Positions 1-5,740 of a stretch of DNA of 6,617 bases are shown piece by piece (within the stretch, counting starts at the first letter, position 1; each line of letters starts with the position of its first letter). This DNA comes from Candidatus Methanofastidiosum methylothiophilum. Lineage in GTDB: Archaea > Methanobacteriota_B > Thermococci > Methanofastidiosales > Methanofastidiosaceae. The notes beneath the pieces are model-generated. The model saw only the letters and a program-made list of their open reading frames with translations. It had not been told where the DNA came from and made no database searches. Position numbers and translations under genes: made by a program. The DNA lies in NCBI GenBank assembly GCA_001587675.1, contig LNGD01000088.1, positions 1 through 6,617 on the forward strand, written 5' to 3'.

Positions 1-930
1 AAACAAGTTCTTTCAATGATAGTTAAAGATGGTTATCTAAAGAATATAGTTGATGCTGGAGGAAGGATTTTAGAGTGTACATGCGGTCCATGCATAGGAA
101 TGGGTCAAGCCCCTAAATCTGGAGGTACTTCCCTTAGGACATTTAACAGAAACTTCAAAGGTAGAAGTGGGACAAAAGATGCAGATATTTATCTAGTAAG
201 CCCAGAAGTTGCAGTTGCATCTGCCTTAAACGGATTTATATCTGATCCTAGAAAACTTGGCAAATATCCAAAAATTGAAATGCCAGATAAATTTGAGATA
301 AATGATAATATGTTTATTTTTCCAACAGAAGATGGAAAAGATGTTGAAATAATTAGAGGGCCAAATATACAACCTGTTCCAAGAAATGAGGGTCTAAAAG
401 ATCCTTTAAAAGGCTTCGTCTTATTAAAAACAGGGGACAATATAACAACTGATGATATAATGCCTGCAGGAGCAAAGATATTGCCTCTAAGATCAAACAT
501 TCCTAAAATATCCGAATATGCTTTTGAAAGGATAGACAAAGACTTTCCATCAAGGGCCAAATCTAAGGGTGGAGGATTCATAATTGCAGGTAGTAATTAT
601 GGTCAAGGATCTTCAAGAGAGCATGCTGCAATAGTTCCAATGTTCTTAGGAGTTAAGGCGGTAATTGCCAAAAGTTTTGCAAGGATCCATCATGCAAATT
701 TAGTTAACTTTGGGATAGTTCCATTAACATTTTCTGATGAAAAAGACTATGACAGAATAGATTTTGATGATGAGCTAGTAATTGAAATAGGAGATTTTAG
801 TAACATTGTTTGTAAAAATGTTACAAAGAATCAAACATACAAGCTTAATAAAAATCTCTTGGGTAGAGATTTAGAACTTTTAAAGGCCGGCGGGGCCTTA
901 AATTATGTGTATAACAAAATGAGGAGATAA
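1..930 (+). CDS. acn: Aconitate hydratase, C-terminal part (5' end outside window)
   Basis: Aconitase interconverts citrate and isocitrate with a [4Fe-4S] cluster in the cytoplasm. The frame is open from base 1, five codons before the ATG at 16, so that ATG is internal and the gene is 5'-truncated by the window. Numbering from the ATG at 16, the fragment shows CGPC with two cluster ligands (C23, C26), the NRNFKGR substrate motif (N44, R45, R50), and SPEVAVASA at 62-70. A swivel domain follows from about 133, with R159, GSNYGQGSSREHAA (catalytic S199, R201) and IHHANLVNFGIVPL. The cluster domain and swivel are on one chain, as in AcnA and the shorter thermophile-type enzymes; the first cluster cysteine and domains 1-2 lie upstream. 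Homoaconitase is an alternative from the family alone, but direct coupling to icd argues for aconitase. Confidence 0.95.
   Translation, partial: KQVLSMIVKDGYLKNIVDAGGRILECTCGPCIGMGQAPKSGGTSLRTFNRNFKGRSGTKDADIYLVSPEVAVASALNGFISDPRKLGKYPKIEMPDKFEINDNMFIFPTEDGKDVEIIRGPNIQPVPRNEGLKDPLKGFVLLKTGDNITTDDIMPAGAKILPLRSNIPKISEYAFERIDKDFPSRAKSKGGGFIIAGSNYGQGSSREHAAIVPMFLGVKAVIAKSFARIHHANLVNFGIVPLTFSDEKDYDRIDFDDELVIEIGDFSNIVCKNVTKNQTYKLNKNLLGRDLELLKAGGALNYVYNKMRR
921..926 (+). promoter_or_regulatory. Shine-Dalgarno site for icd inside the acn 3' end
   Basis: GAGGAG ends five bases before the icd ATG at 932 and lies within the last codons of acn. This supports translation of icd from a shared acn-icd transcript and fixes the start at 932 rather than at the next in-frame ATG (codon 8). 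Confidence 0.7.
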
Positions 931-931
931 A

Positions 932-2131
932 ATGAGTGGAGATTTAATCACAATGAAATCGGGAAAGATCGATGTTCCTGATTTTCCTATAATTCCTTTC
1001 ATTGAAGGAGACGGGATAGGTCCTGACATATGGAAGGTATCCCAAAAGATTATGGACGCTGCCATCCAAAAAGCATATGGAAGCAAGAGAAAAATATACT
1101 GGACAGAAGTATTGGCTGGAGAAAAGGCTTTCAATAAAACAAAAAACTGGCTCCCAGACGAAACAGTTGAAAAGATAAAAGAGTGCATAGTAGGAATTAA
1201 GGGGCCTTTGACAACTCCTATTGGAGGAGGCATAAGAAGTATTAACGTTACGCTAAGACAAGTTCTTGACCTATATGCATGTATAAGACCAGTTAGATAC
1301 TATACTGGAATCCCTTCCCCAATGAAACATCCAGAATATGTTGACATGATTGTTTTTAGAGAGAATACCGAAGATGTTTATTCTGGGATAGAATGGCCTG
1401 CCGGTTCTGAAGAGGCCAATAAGATTATTTCTTATCTTGAAACACAGTTTGGAGTAAAAATAAGAAAAAATTCTAGTATTGGTATAAAACCCATTTCAGA
1501 GTTTGGAACAAAGAGAATTGTTAAGAAAGCATATGATTTTGCAATTGAGAATAATCGGAAGTCTGTTACTGTAGTACACAAAGGGAACATAATGAAATAC
1601 ACAGAAGGAGCTTTTAAGAACTGGGCATACGATCTTGCCAATAAGGATTACAAAGGTAAGATTATCCCCTACACAGAATACAAAGAATCCGGTATTGTTC
1701 TAAAAGATGCTATTGCTGACAATATGTTCCAACAGGCTCTTTTGAGACCAGCTGAATATGACGTGCTTGTCATGCCAAATTTAAATGGAGACTACTTTTC
1801 TGATGCTCTAGCGGCTCAAGTTGGTGGACTTGGGATTGCACCTGGGGGAAATGTAGGGGATGGGTACGCAGTATTTGAAGCAACTCATGGCACAGCCCCA
1901 AAATATGCAGGAATGGATAAAGTAAATCCGGGATCATTATTACTTTCTGGTGTCATGATGCTAAACTACCTTGGATGGAAAGAAGCTGGAACTTTAGTTG
2001 AAAAGAGCTTTGGTGAAACAATAAAACAAAAATATGTCACATATGACTTCGCTAGGCAAATGGAAGGTGCAACAGAAGTAAAATGTTCAGAATTCGGAGA
2101 GAGAATAATAAAAAATATGGATAAGATTTAA
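932..2131 (+). CDS. icd: Isocitrate dehydrogenase, NADP+-type
   Basis: This enzyme oxidatively decarboxylates isocitrate to 2-oxoglutarate, reducing NADP+. The 399 residues align along their whole length with the homodimeric bacterial/archaeal Icd family; E. coli Icd is slightly longer (about 416). Substrate residues are all present: S103, N105, R109 (in GGGIRSIN), R119, R143 (FREN), Y150 and K217. So are the metal ligands D263, D287 and D291. K324-Y325 in HGTAPKYAG and Y371/R375 in YDFARQM match the residues that bind the 2'-phosphate in E. coli Icd, so NADP+ specificity is inferred. S103 corresponds to the serine phosphorylated by AceK in E. coli, though no kinase is visible here. The start follows the acn stop by one base and has a good SD, so the two form an operon. 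The stop overlaps the convergent gene. Confidence 0.97.
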   Translation: MSGDLITMKSGKIDVPDFPIIPFIEGDGIGPDIWKVSQKIMDAAIQKAYGSKRKIYWTEVLAGEKAFNKTKNWLPDETVEKIKECIVGIKGPLTTPIGGGIRSINVTLRQVLDLYACIRPVRYYTGIPSPMKHPEYVDMIVFRENTEDVYSGIEWPAGSEEANKIISYLETQFGVKIRKNSSIGIKPISEFGTKRIVKKAYDFAIENNRKSVTVVHKGNIMKYTEGAFKNWAYDLANKDYKGKIIPYTEYKESGIVLKDAIADNMFQQALLRPAEYDVLVMPNLNGDYFSDALAAQVGGLGIAPGGNVGDGYAVFEATHGTAPKYAGMDKVNPGSLLLSGVMMLNYLGWKEAGTLVEKSFGETIKQKYVTYDFARQMEGATEVKCSEFGERIIKNMDKI

Positions 2132-2162
2132 TCTTTGTCCTTATTATATTTATTTTTCTTTT
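2110..2162. terminator. Bidirectional T-tract termination zone between icd and the zinc-ribbon gene
   Basis: Archaeal RNA polymerase terminates mainly at U-rich tracts. Downstream of the icd stop the plus strand has T5 at 2153-2157 and T4 at 2159-2162, inside the lysine-rich 3' end of the opposite gene. Downstream of that gene's stop, the minus strand has T6 opposite A6 at 2110-2115, inside icd. No clear hairpin was seen. This is assigned from base composition and position only. Confidence 0.4.
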
Positions 2163-2391
2163 GAATAACTTCTTTTCTGAATTCTTCAATATATTCTTTA
2201 GGGATTTCTGGAAAATATATCAGATCGTTTAAAAATAGACTTTCCTTAACACTTCCATAGCCGCATTCTTTACAAATGTCTCTTACCATATAATTAAATG
2301 ATTCAACAGAAACATCAGTACTACCGCAATTTGGACAGATTTTGATATATCCTTTCATACGTGTTTCGTCAATAGGCCTTTTCTTCTTCAT
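2128..2391 (-). CDS. Small zinc-ribbon protein, function unknown
   Basis: This is an 87-residue soluble protein with one predicted zinc ribbon: CPNC (C19, C22) and CKEC (C40, C43), 17 residues apart, each pair followed by glycine. The region after 50 contains FPEIPKEYIEEFRKEVIQ, probably one helix, and a lysine-rich tail. There is no signal peptide or membrane segment. Such ribbons occur in transcription- and ribosome-associated proteins, but no specific family is recognised. The start at 2391 is supported by GAGGG four bases upstream (minus strand); a second ATG at codon 12 lacks an SD. It lies 43 bp downstream of the GNAT gene on the same strand and may be co-transcribed, although a weak TATA-like box (TTTCTATAAT, 2420-2429) could drive it alone. 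Its stop shares TTAA with icd. Confidence 0.75.
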   Translation of the reverse strand: MKKKRPIDETRMKGYIKICPNCGSTDVSVESFNYMVRDICKECGYGSVKESLFLNDLIYFPEIPKEYIEEFRKEVIQKKNKYNKDKD

Positions 2392-2434
2392 AATCCCTCA
2401 GAGTATCATTAGACTATTGATTATAGAAATTTAT

Positions 2435-2899
2435 TCAATCAAGATAGTACATTCTGACCTTTTTACCGTCAGATGTTAGAGTTCCTACTTCTTTAAATCC
2501 AACTTTATCATGAAATTTTACTGAGCTTTCATTTGAAGGTTTAATAGCTACTTCTGCCACAAGAGGTACTGGTCCTTTCTTGTCTATCACTTCTTTGTAG
2601 AGCATAGAAGCAATTCCTTTGCCCCTCATAGATTCATCAACAATTACTCTATCTATATAGTAGTATTTCCTGAACTTATTTTTAAACCATAGAAAATTGA
2701 TACTATCATAATCTGTGTCGTGATCCATAGCCATCAAGAATCCAACTACTTTCTCAGTATCTTCAATCACACTGAAGAACGAGATATTCATGTATTTTTG
2801 AAAAAACCCAATTTCCTTTTTACCCACCCATTTGGATTCTATATTGTTTAATTCGAGTATTTTGGGCAAGTCTTTTTCTTGTGCTCTTCTAATATTCAT
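2435..2899 (-). CDS. GNAT-family N-acetyltransferase
   Basis: This is a 154-residue single-domain Gcn5-related acetyltransferase, which transfers acetyl from acetyl-CoA to an amine; the substrate is unknown. The N-terminal MNIRRAQEKDLPKILELN is the usual beta1-alpha1 start. Motif A is YYIDRVIVDESMRGKGIASMLY (79-101), with the pyrophosphate-binding loop R92-G-K-G-I-A97. Motif B follows as N123-ESSVKFHDKVGF, the typical Asn plus Gly-Phe ending. The YIDRVIV stretch and the AEVAIKPSN segment resemble the COG3818 group of predicted acetyltransferases, a tentative subfamily call made from memory. There is no SD before the ATG; a TATA-like box about 26 nt upstream implies a leaderless mRNA. The gene is divergent from rsgA (106 bp between starts) and upstream of the zinc-ribbon gene. 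Confidence 0.88.
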   Translation of the reverse strand: MNIRRAQEKDLPKILELNNIESKWVGKKEIGFFQKYMNISFFSVIEDTEKVVGFLMAMDHDTDYDSINFLWFKNKFRKYYYIDRVIVDESMRGKGIASMLYKEVIDKKGPVPLVAEVAIKPSNESSVKFHDKVGFKEVGTLTSDGKKVRMYYLD

Positions 2900-2918
2900 T
2901 ATTTTATTTGATTATTAG

Positions 2919-2936
2919 GTATATTAAAATCTTTAG
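2919..2936 (-). promoter_or_regulatory. BRE/TATA promoter of the GNAT gene (leaderless)
   Basis: On the minus strand, CTAAAG (BRE-like, 2931-2936) directly precedes ATTTTAATAT (2921-2930). The box is centred about 26 nt before the ATG, so transcription should start at or next to the start codon. This agrees with the lack of an SD. Confidence 0.55.
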
Positions 2937-2956
2937 TTCTATCTTCCATATGTTAG

Positions 2957-3002
2957 TTTTTTAAAAAGATACGGTATCTACCTAAAATAGAAGAGAGGTT
3001 AT
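2957..3002 (+). promoter_or_regulatory. rsgA promoter, dyad and Shine-Dalgarno site
   Basis: A TATA-like TTTTTTAAAAA at 2957-2967 would place the transcription start near 2988, giving a leader of roughly 18 nt. That leader holds GAGGTTAT (2995-3002), one mismatch from the archaeal SD GAGGTGAT, shortly before the ATG at 3006. A dyad AGATAC-G-GTATCT (2967-2979) lies between the TATA box and the predicted start site, where a bound repressor would block polymerase. Confidence 0.5.
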
Positions 3003-3005
3003 TCA

Positions 3006-4094
3006 ATGGATAATTCATCAATTGATCTAGAAACTATTGGCTGGGATTCATACTTTGAGGATAATTTTACTGAATTTAAAGAGGAAGGATTTATACCTGG
3101 CCGAATTACTGAAGTTCAACGTAAAAGTTTCATGGTGATCACAGAATTAGGCGAGATTGAATCAAGAGTCTCTGGTAAATTTAGATTTAATTCTCAAGAC
3201 AAAAGTAATTTTCCGGTAGTTGGAGATTGGGTAGCCATAAAGACGGAGATTAATAACAAGGGGACTATTCAGGAAGTACTACCAAGAAAAAGCAAATTCT
3301 CTAGAAAAATTGCAGGTAAACTTACAGAAGAACAAGTCTTACTTGCAAATGTTGATGTTGTTTTGATTGTATCCGGACTTGATCATGATTTTAATATCCA
3401 GAGGATTGAAAGGTACCTTACTTTAGTTTCAAAGAGTGGTGCAAGACCAGTTATTGTACTGAATAAATCTGATATTTGTGAAGATATTGATCAAAAGCTA
3501 GAAGAAGTGAAAAAAATAGCCTCAAATGTTCCAATACATAATTTGAGTGCAGAGTTAAATGAAGGCTTGGATTCAATTGAACAATATTTAGAAAAAGGAA
3601 AAACCATAGCACTTCTTGGGTCTTCTGGCGTAGGTAAATCAACAATTATTAATAAACTACTTGGTACTAATCGTCAAAAAGTTAGTTCTGTAAGAAAATC
3701 TGATAGCCATGGGCGACATACTACGACTTTTAGAGAGATGATTATGCTTCCAAATGGGGGGATGATTATTGACAATCCCGGAATGAGAGAGCTTCAATTA
3801 TGGTCCGATGGTGAAGATGTTAGTGATGTCTTTTCTGATATAGAATTACTTTCAGATAAATGCAGATTTTCTGATTGCACACATATTAGCGAGCCAGGAT
3901 GTGCTGTAAAGGATGCAATTGAAAAAGGTGAACTTGAAGCACGTCGATATGAGCATTATCTCAAACTGAAAAAAGAGATAGAATACCTTAATATAAAAAA
4001 GAATGAGATGGGTAGAGTAACAGAGAAAGCTAGAGGGCGGGGAATGTCTAAAAAAATAAAGCTGATAAGGAAAATGAGGTCTGATAAATACTAA
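3006..4094 (+). CDS. rsgA: RsgA/YjeQ-type circularly permuted ribosome-assembly GTPase
   Basis: RsgA binds the 30S subunit and couples GTP hydrolysis to late small-subunit maturation in bacteria. The 362 residues show the family layout. An OB-fold lies at about 28-93 (PVVGDWVAI, then VLPRKSKFSRK). The permuted G domain follows in the order G4 NKSD (153-156), G5 SAE (181-183), G1 GSSGVGKS (205-212), G2 GRHTTT (236-241), G3 DNPG (256-259). Next is the zinc-binding region with C286, C291, H293 and C299 in the C-x4-C-x-H-x5-C pattern, and a basic C-terminal tail. G3 has Asn where Thr or Ser is more usual. It is longer than the roughly 300-residue bacterial type and resembles the long variant. The family is mainly bacterial, so an archaeal copy is probably an old acquisition, although base use looks like the neighbours'. 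Confidence 0.95.
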   Translation: MDNSSIDLETIGWDSYFEDNFTEFKEEGFIPGRITEVQRKSFMVITELGEIESRVSGKFRFNSQDKSNFPVVGDWVAIKTEINNKGTIQEVLPRKSKFSRKIAGKLTEEQVLLANVDVVLIVSGLDHDFNIQRIERYLTLVSKSGARPVIVLNKSDICEDIDQKLEEVKKIASNVPIHNLSAELNEGLDSIEQYLEKGKTIALLGSSGVGKSTIINKLLGTNRQKVSSVRKSDSHGRHTTTFREMIMLPNGGMIIDNPGMRELQLWSDGEDVSDVFSDIELLSDKCRFSDCTHISEPGCAVKDAIEKGELEARRYEHYLKLKKEIEYLNIKKNEMGRVTEKARGRGMSKKIKLIRKMRSDKY

Positions 4095-4102
4095 ATTAAT
4101 AG

Positions 4103-4121
4103 CATTATTAATGTTATTAAT
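4103..4121 (+). repeat. 19-bp AT-rich repeat, copy 1
   Basis: CATTATTAATGTTATTAAT lies eight bases after the rsgA stop. An exact copy in the same orientation is at 5216-5234. The unit contains two overlapping dyads: CATT-ATT-AATG and ATTAAT-GTT-ATTAAT. The two copies bracket the radical SAM gene. Confidence 0.75.
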
Positions 4122-4154
4122 TCTAACATAATAAACAATGAATGGCTATACTTG

Positions 4155-4190
4155 AAAAAGGATTTATTCTAGTAATTTAATCATTAGAAT
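4155..4190 (-). terminator. Possible hairpin plus T-tract terminator of the radical SAM gene
   Basis: ATTCTAGT (4166-4173) pairs with ATTAGAAT (4183-4190) to give eight pairs including one G-U, with a 9-nt loop. In the minus direction this follows the radical SAM stop by a few bases, and a T5 tract (opposite A5 at 4155-4159) comes after it. The stem is AT-rich and weak, so the T-tract may be the real signal. Confidence 0.35.
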
Positions 4191-4195
4191 ACTTC

Positions 4196-5083
4196 TCATT
4201 TGGCATCTTTATTCTTTCTGTATGAGTACATCTTCTCGTAGTGATCAACGTGATACTGCTTCACAAGCCTGTTTGTAATTTTTCTAATGTTTTTAGAGTA
4301 CTCCTTATCACAGTAGTCAGTTTGGTAGAGTGCTTCGTATTTTGGGATTAAGGATGGATAATTTGATTCCAAGAATTTAGTCATCCGCTGTCTAGTTTCT
4401 CCTTTATAGTTTAGGACATCAACTATCACATAGTCAACTCCCAATTCAGAAAATGTTTTTATCATCTCTTCTAGAGTTTCTTCATCGTCTGAGATATATG
4501 GCAGCACTGGAATGGCTATCACACCTACTGTAATGCCTGCGCCCTTTAATTTTCTAATTGCCTCTAATCTCTTCTCCACTGTGGGAACCCTTGGCTCAAT
4601 CTTACTGCTTAGCTCTTGATCTAGTGTTGTTATAGTCATGCAGACATTTAGAAATCCTGTTTTGGCTATTTCTTGCAAGACATCAATATCTTTCAGAACG
4701 AGGTCTGATTTTGTCGTGACTAAAAGTGCGTTGTGGTGTTTTAGAAATACTTCCAATACTTTCCTTGTATTGCCAAATTCTTTTTCTGCAGGTTGGTATG
4801 GATCTGAAACAGTTGAGACGTTTACAGTAAGGTTCTTGTTCCACTTTTCTCTAGAGAAATCTTTGTCCAAAGCTATAGCCGCGTTGTCCTTCACCATGAT
4901 CTTGTGGGAGAACTCCCCCTCTTGCATGCCTAAATACTCGTGTGTATACCTGGCATTGCAATAAATGCAGTCATGCTCGCATCCCCGATATATATTGGAA
5001 CCCCACCTGAAAGGCAAAAACCAGACATCTAGCCGGTGGAGCATCTTCTCAACTTCAACATGTTCGTATACTACTTTTTCCAA
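4196..5083 (-). CDS. SPL-like radical SAM protein (COG1533 type)
   Basis: This is a 295-residue radical SAM enzyme. The [4Fe-4S] site is C35-x3-C39-x2-C42 inside NIYRGCEHDCIYCNARY, the signature of the spore-photoproduct-lyase-like group. Other landmarks are VNVSTVSDPYQPAE (87-100), LLVTTKSDLVLKDIDVL (120-136), IEPRVPTVEKRLEAIRKL (162-179) and IPVLPYISD. No second Fe-S motif or extra domain is seen. True SPL repairs spore DNA; archaeal relatives are uncharacterised, so the substrate is unknown. The frame has no ATG before codon 14. The TTG at 5083 is preferred because the residues it adds (YEHVEVEKML) look like the family's usual N-terminus and a TATA box lies about 32 nt upstream, whereas the ATG at 5044 would remove them. 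It is convergent with rsgA and divergent from the VOC gene. Confidence 0.9.
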   Translation of the reverse strand: MEKVVYEHVEVEKMLHRLDVWFLPFRWGSNIYRGCEHDCIYCNARYTHEYLGMQEGEFSHKIMVKDNAAIALDKDFSREKWNKNLTVNVSTVSDPYQPAEKEFGNTRKVLEVFLKHHNALLVTTKSDLVLKDIDVLQEIAKTGFLNVCMTITTLDQELSSKIEPRVPTVEKRLEAIRKLKGAGITVGVIAIPVLPYISDDEETLEEMIKTFSELGVDYVIVDVLNYKGETRQRMTKFLESNYPSLIPKYEALYQTDYCDKEYSKNIRKITNRLVKQYHVDHYEKMYSYRKNKDAK

Positions 5084-5122
5084 ACAATCACTTATAATTC
5101 TTATTTTTTATATTTATAAAAA
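5084..5122 (-). promoter_or_regulatory. Promoter and weak SD of the radical SAM gene
   Basis: On the minus strand TTTATAAATA (5111-5120) is a TATA-like box that predicts a start near 5090, leaving a leader of only a few bases before the TTG at 5083. AAGTGAT (5087-5093) resembles part of the SD consensus but would lie at the extreme 5' end. No purine-rich BRE is evident. A second box in this spacer (5162-5175) could serve either strand. Confidence 0.4.
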
Positions 5123-5215
5123 TATCGAAGGAATTGAGAAAAATCGTTATCAAAGATAAGCCTTTTAATATAAAACAATTTCCCTAGTTTTAGGGTATAT
5201 TACAATGACATATAA

Positions 5216-5234
5216 CATTATTAATGTTATTAAT
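5216..5234 (+). repeat. 19-bp AT-rich repeat, copy 2
   Basis: This is an exact match to 4103-4121. Here the flanking bases extend the first dyad to AACATT-ATT-AATGTT (5214-5228). The copy ends about nine bases before the BRE of the VOC gene and roughly 130 bp upstream of the radical SAM start, so it could act as an operator for the VOC promoter. Confidence 0.75.
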
Positions 5235-5242
5235 CAATGATT

Positions 5243-5257
5243 CAAAACCTTTAAAAC
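5243..5257 (+). promoter_or_regulatory. BRE/TATA promoter of the VOC gene (leaderless)
   Basis: CAAAACC (BRE-like, 5243-5249) is followed by TTTAAAAC (5250-5257). The box is centred about 26 nt before the ATG at 5279, and no SD precedes that ATG, so a leaderless transcript is predicted. Confidence 0.6.
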
Positions 5258-5278
5258 TATCTTTTTCTTAATGTAACT

Positions 5279-5722
5279 ATGGCAACTCTAAATCACATAG
5301 CTATGCTTGTTTCAAATCTTGAATTATCAAAAAGATTCTATAAAGAAACATTAGGTCTAGAAACAGTCTTTGAACACCCAATCAGTGGCCCACAATTTGA
5401 AAAGGTAACTGGTATAGATGATTTTGATGTAGTATTTGCAGTATTAACTGACAAAAAATCGCATGTAAATCTAGAATTAGTTGAATTCAAAAATGGACTA
5501 GTTGAAAGTCCTTCTGTATTCAACCACATTGCTTTTGAAGTTGAAGATGTAGATTCCCTTTATGAAAAATTCCATAATAACTGTATAGAAACCGTATCAG
5601 AGCCTGTTACTTTGTCCCACCCTCACCCAAAAATAAATGGCAAGAGATTCTTCTATTTTTATGATCCAGATGGTAACATAATAGAAGTATATAATAGAAA
5701 AGAAGGATTATACTCAGAATAA
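5279..5722 (+). CDS. VOC-superfamily (glyoxalase/epimerase fold) protein
   Basis: This is a 147-residue protein of two paired beta-alpha-beta-beta-beta modules. The first starts at NHIAMLVSNLELSKRFYKETLGL and the second at FNHIAFEVEDVDSLYEKF (81-98), ending in FFYFYDPDGNIIEVYN. Candidate metal ligands sit in the usual four places: H6, E66, H83 and E135. They suggest an active divalent-metal enzyme rather than a binding protein such as a bleomycin-resistance factor. Members include glyoxalase I, methylmalonyl-CoA epimerase and dioxygenases; no neighbour indicates the substrate, so no specific reaction is assigned. The ATG at 5279 is supported by the leaderless promoter spacing. The gene is divergent from the radical SAM gene (195 bp) and convergent with npdG, with 15 bp between stops. 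Confidence 0.88.
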   Translation: MATLNHIAMLVSNLELSKRFYKETLGLETVFEHPISGPQFEKVTGIDDFDVVFAVLTDKKSHVNLELVEFKNGLVESPSVFNHIAFEVEDVDSLYEKFHNNCIETVSEPVTLSHPHPKINGKRFFYFYDPDGNIIEVYNRKEGLYSE

Positions 5723-5740
5723 AATATAAAATATTTTTTA
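5720..5740. terminator. T-rich convergent termination zone between VOC gene and npdG
   Basis: The 15-bp spacer and the two stop codons are nearly all A and T. The plus strand carries T6 at 5734-5739, which suits termination of the VOC transcript. The minus strand has repeated TTTT runs across 5721-5733, which suit npdG. No stem is visible. Confidence 0.45.

Noticed and set aside
189..581. Open minus-strand frame of about 130 codons inside acn
   Set aside because: It lies wholly within a strongly conserved aconitase region on the other strand, has no recognisable motif and no promoter or SD, and is explained as a codon-usage shadow. The same applies to the minus frames at 898-1233 and 1432-1641 across icd.
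2413..2448. Imperfect inverted repeat ACTATTGATT / AATCAAGATAGT around the GNAT stop
   Set aside because: It needs a 2-base bulge and a 14-base AT-rich loop and has no adjacent T-tract. It is too weak to call a terminator or operator.
3451..3645. Open minus-strand frame inside rsgA
   Set aside because: It overlaps the conserved G4-G1 region of RsgA and encodes a low-complexity Leu/Phe-rich product with no initiation signals.
4638..5159. Two consecutive plus-strand frames over the radical SAM gene (4638-4964 and 4965-5159)
   Set aside because: They mirror the well-supported minus-strand radical SAM gene, including its cysteine motif region. Their products show no domain, and the second merely runs into the promoter spacer.
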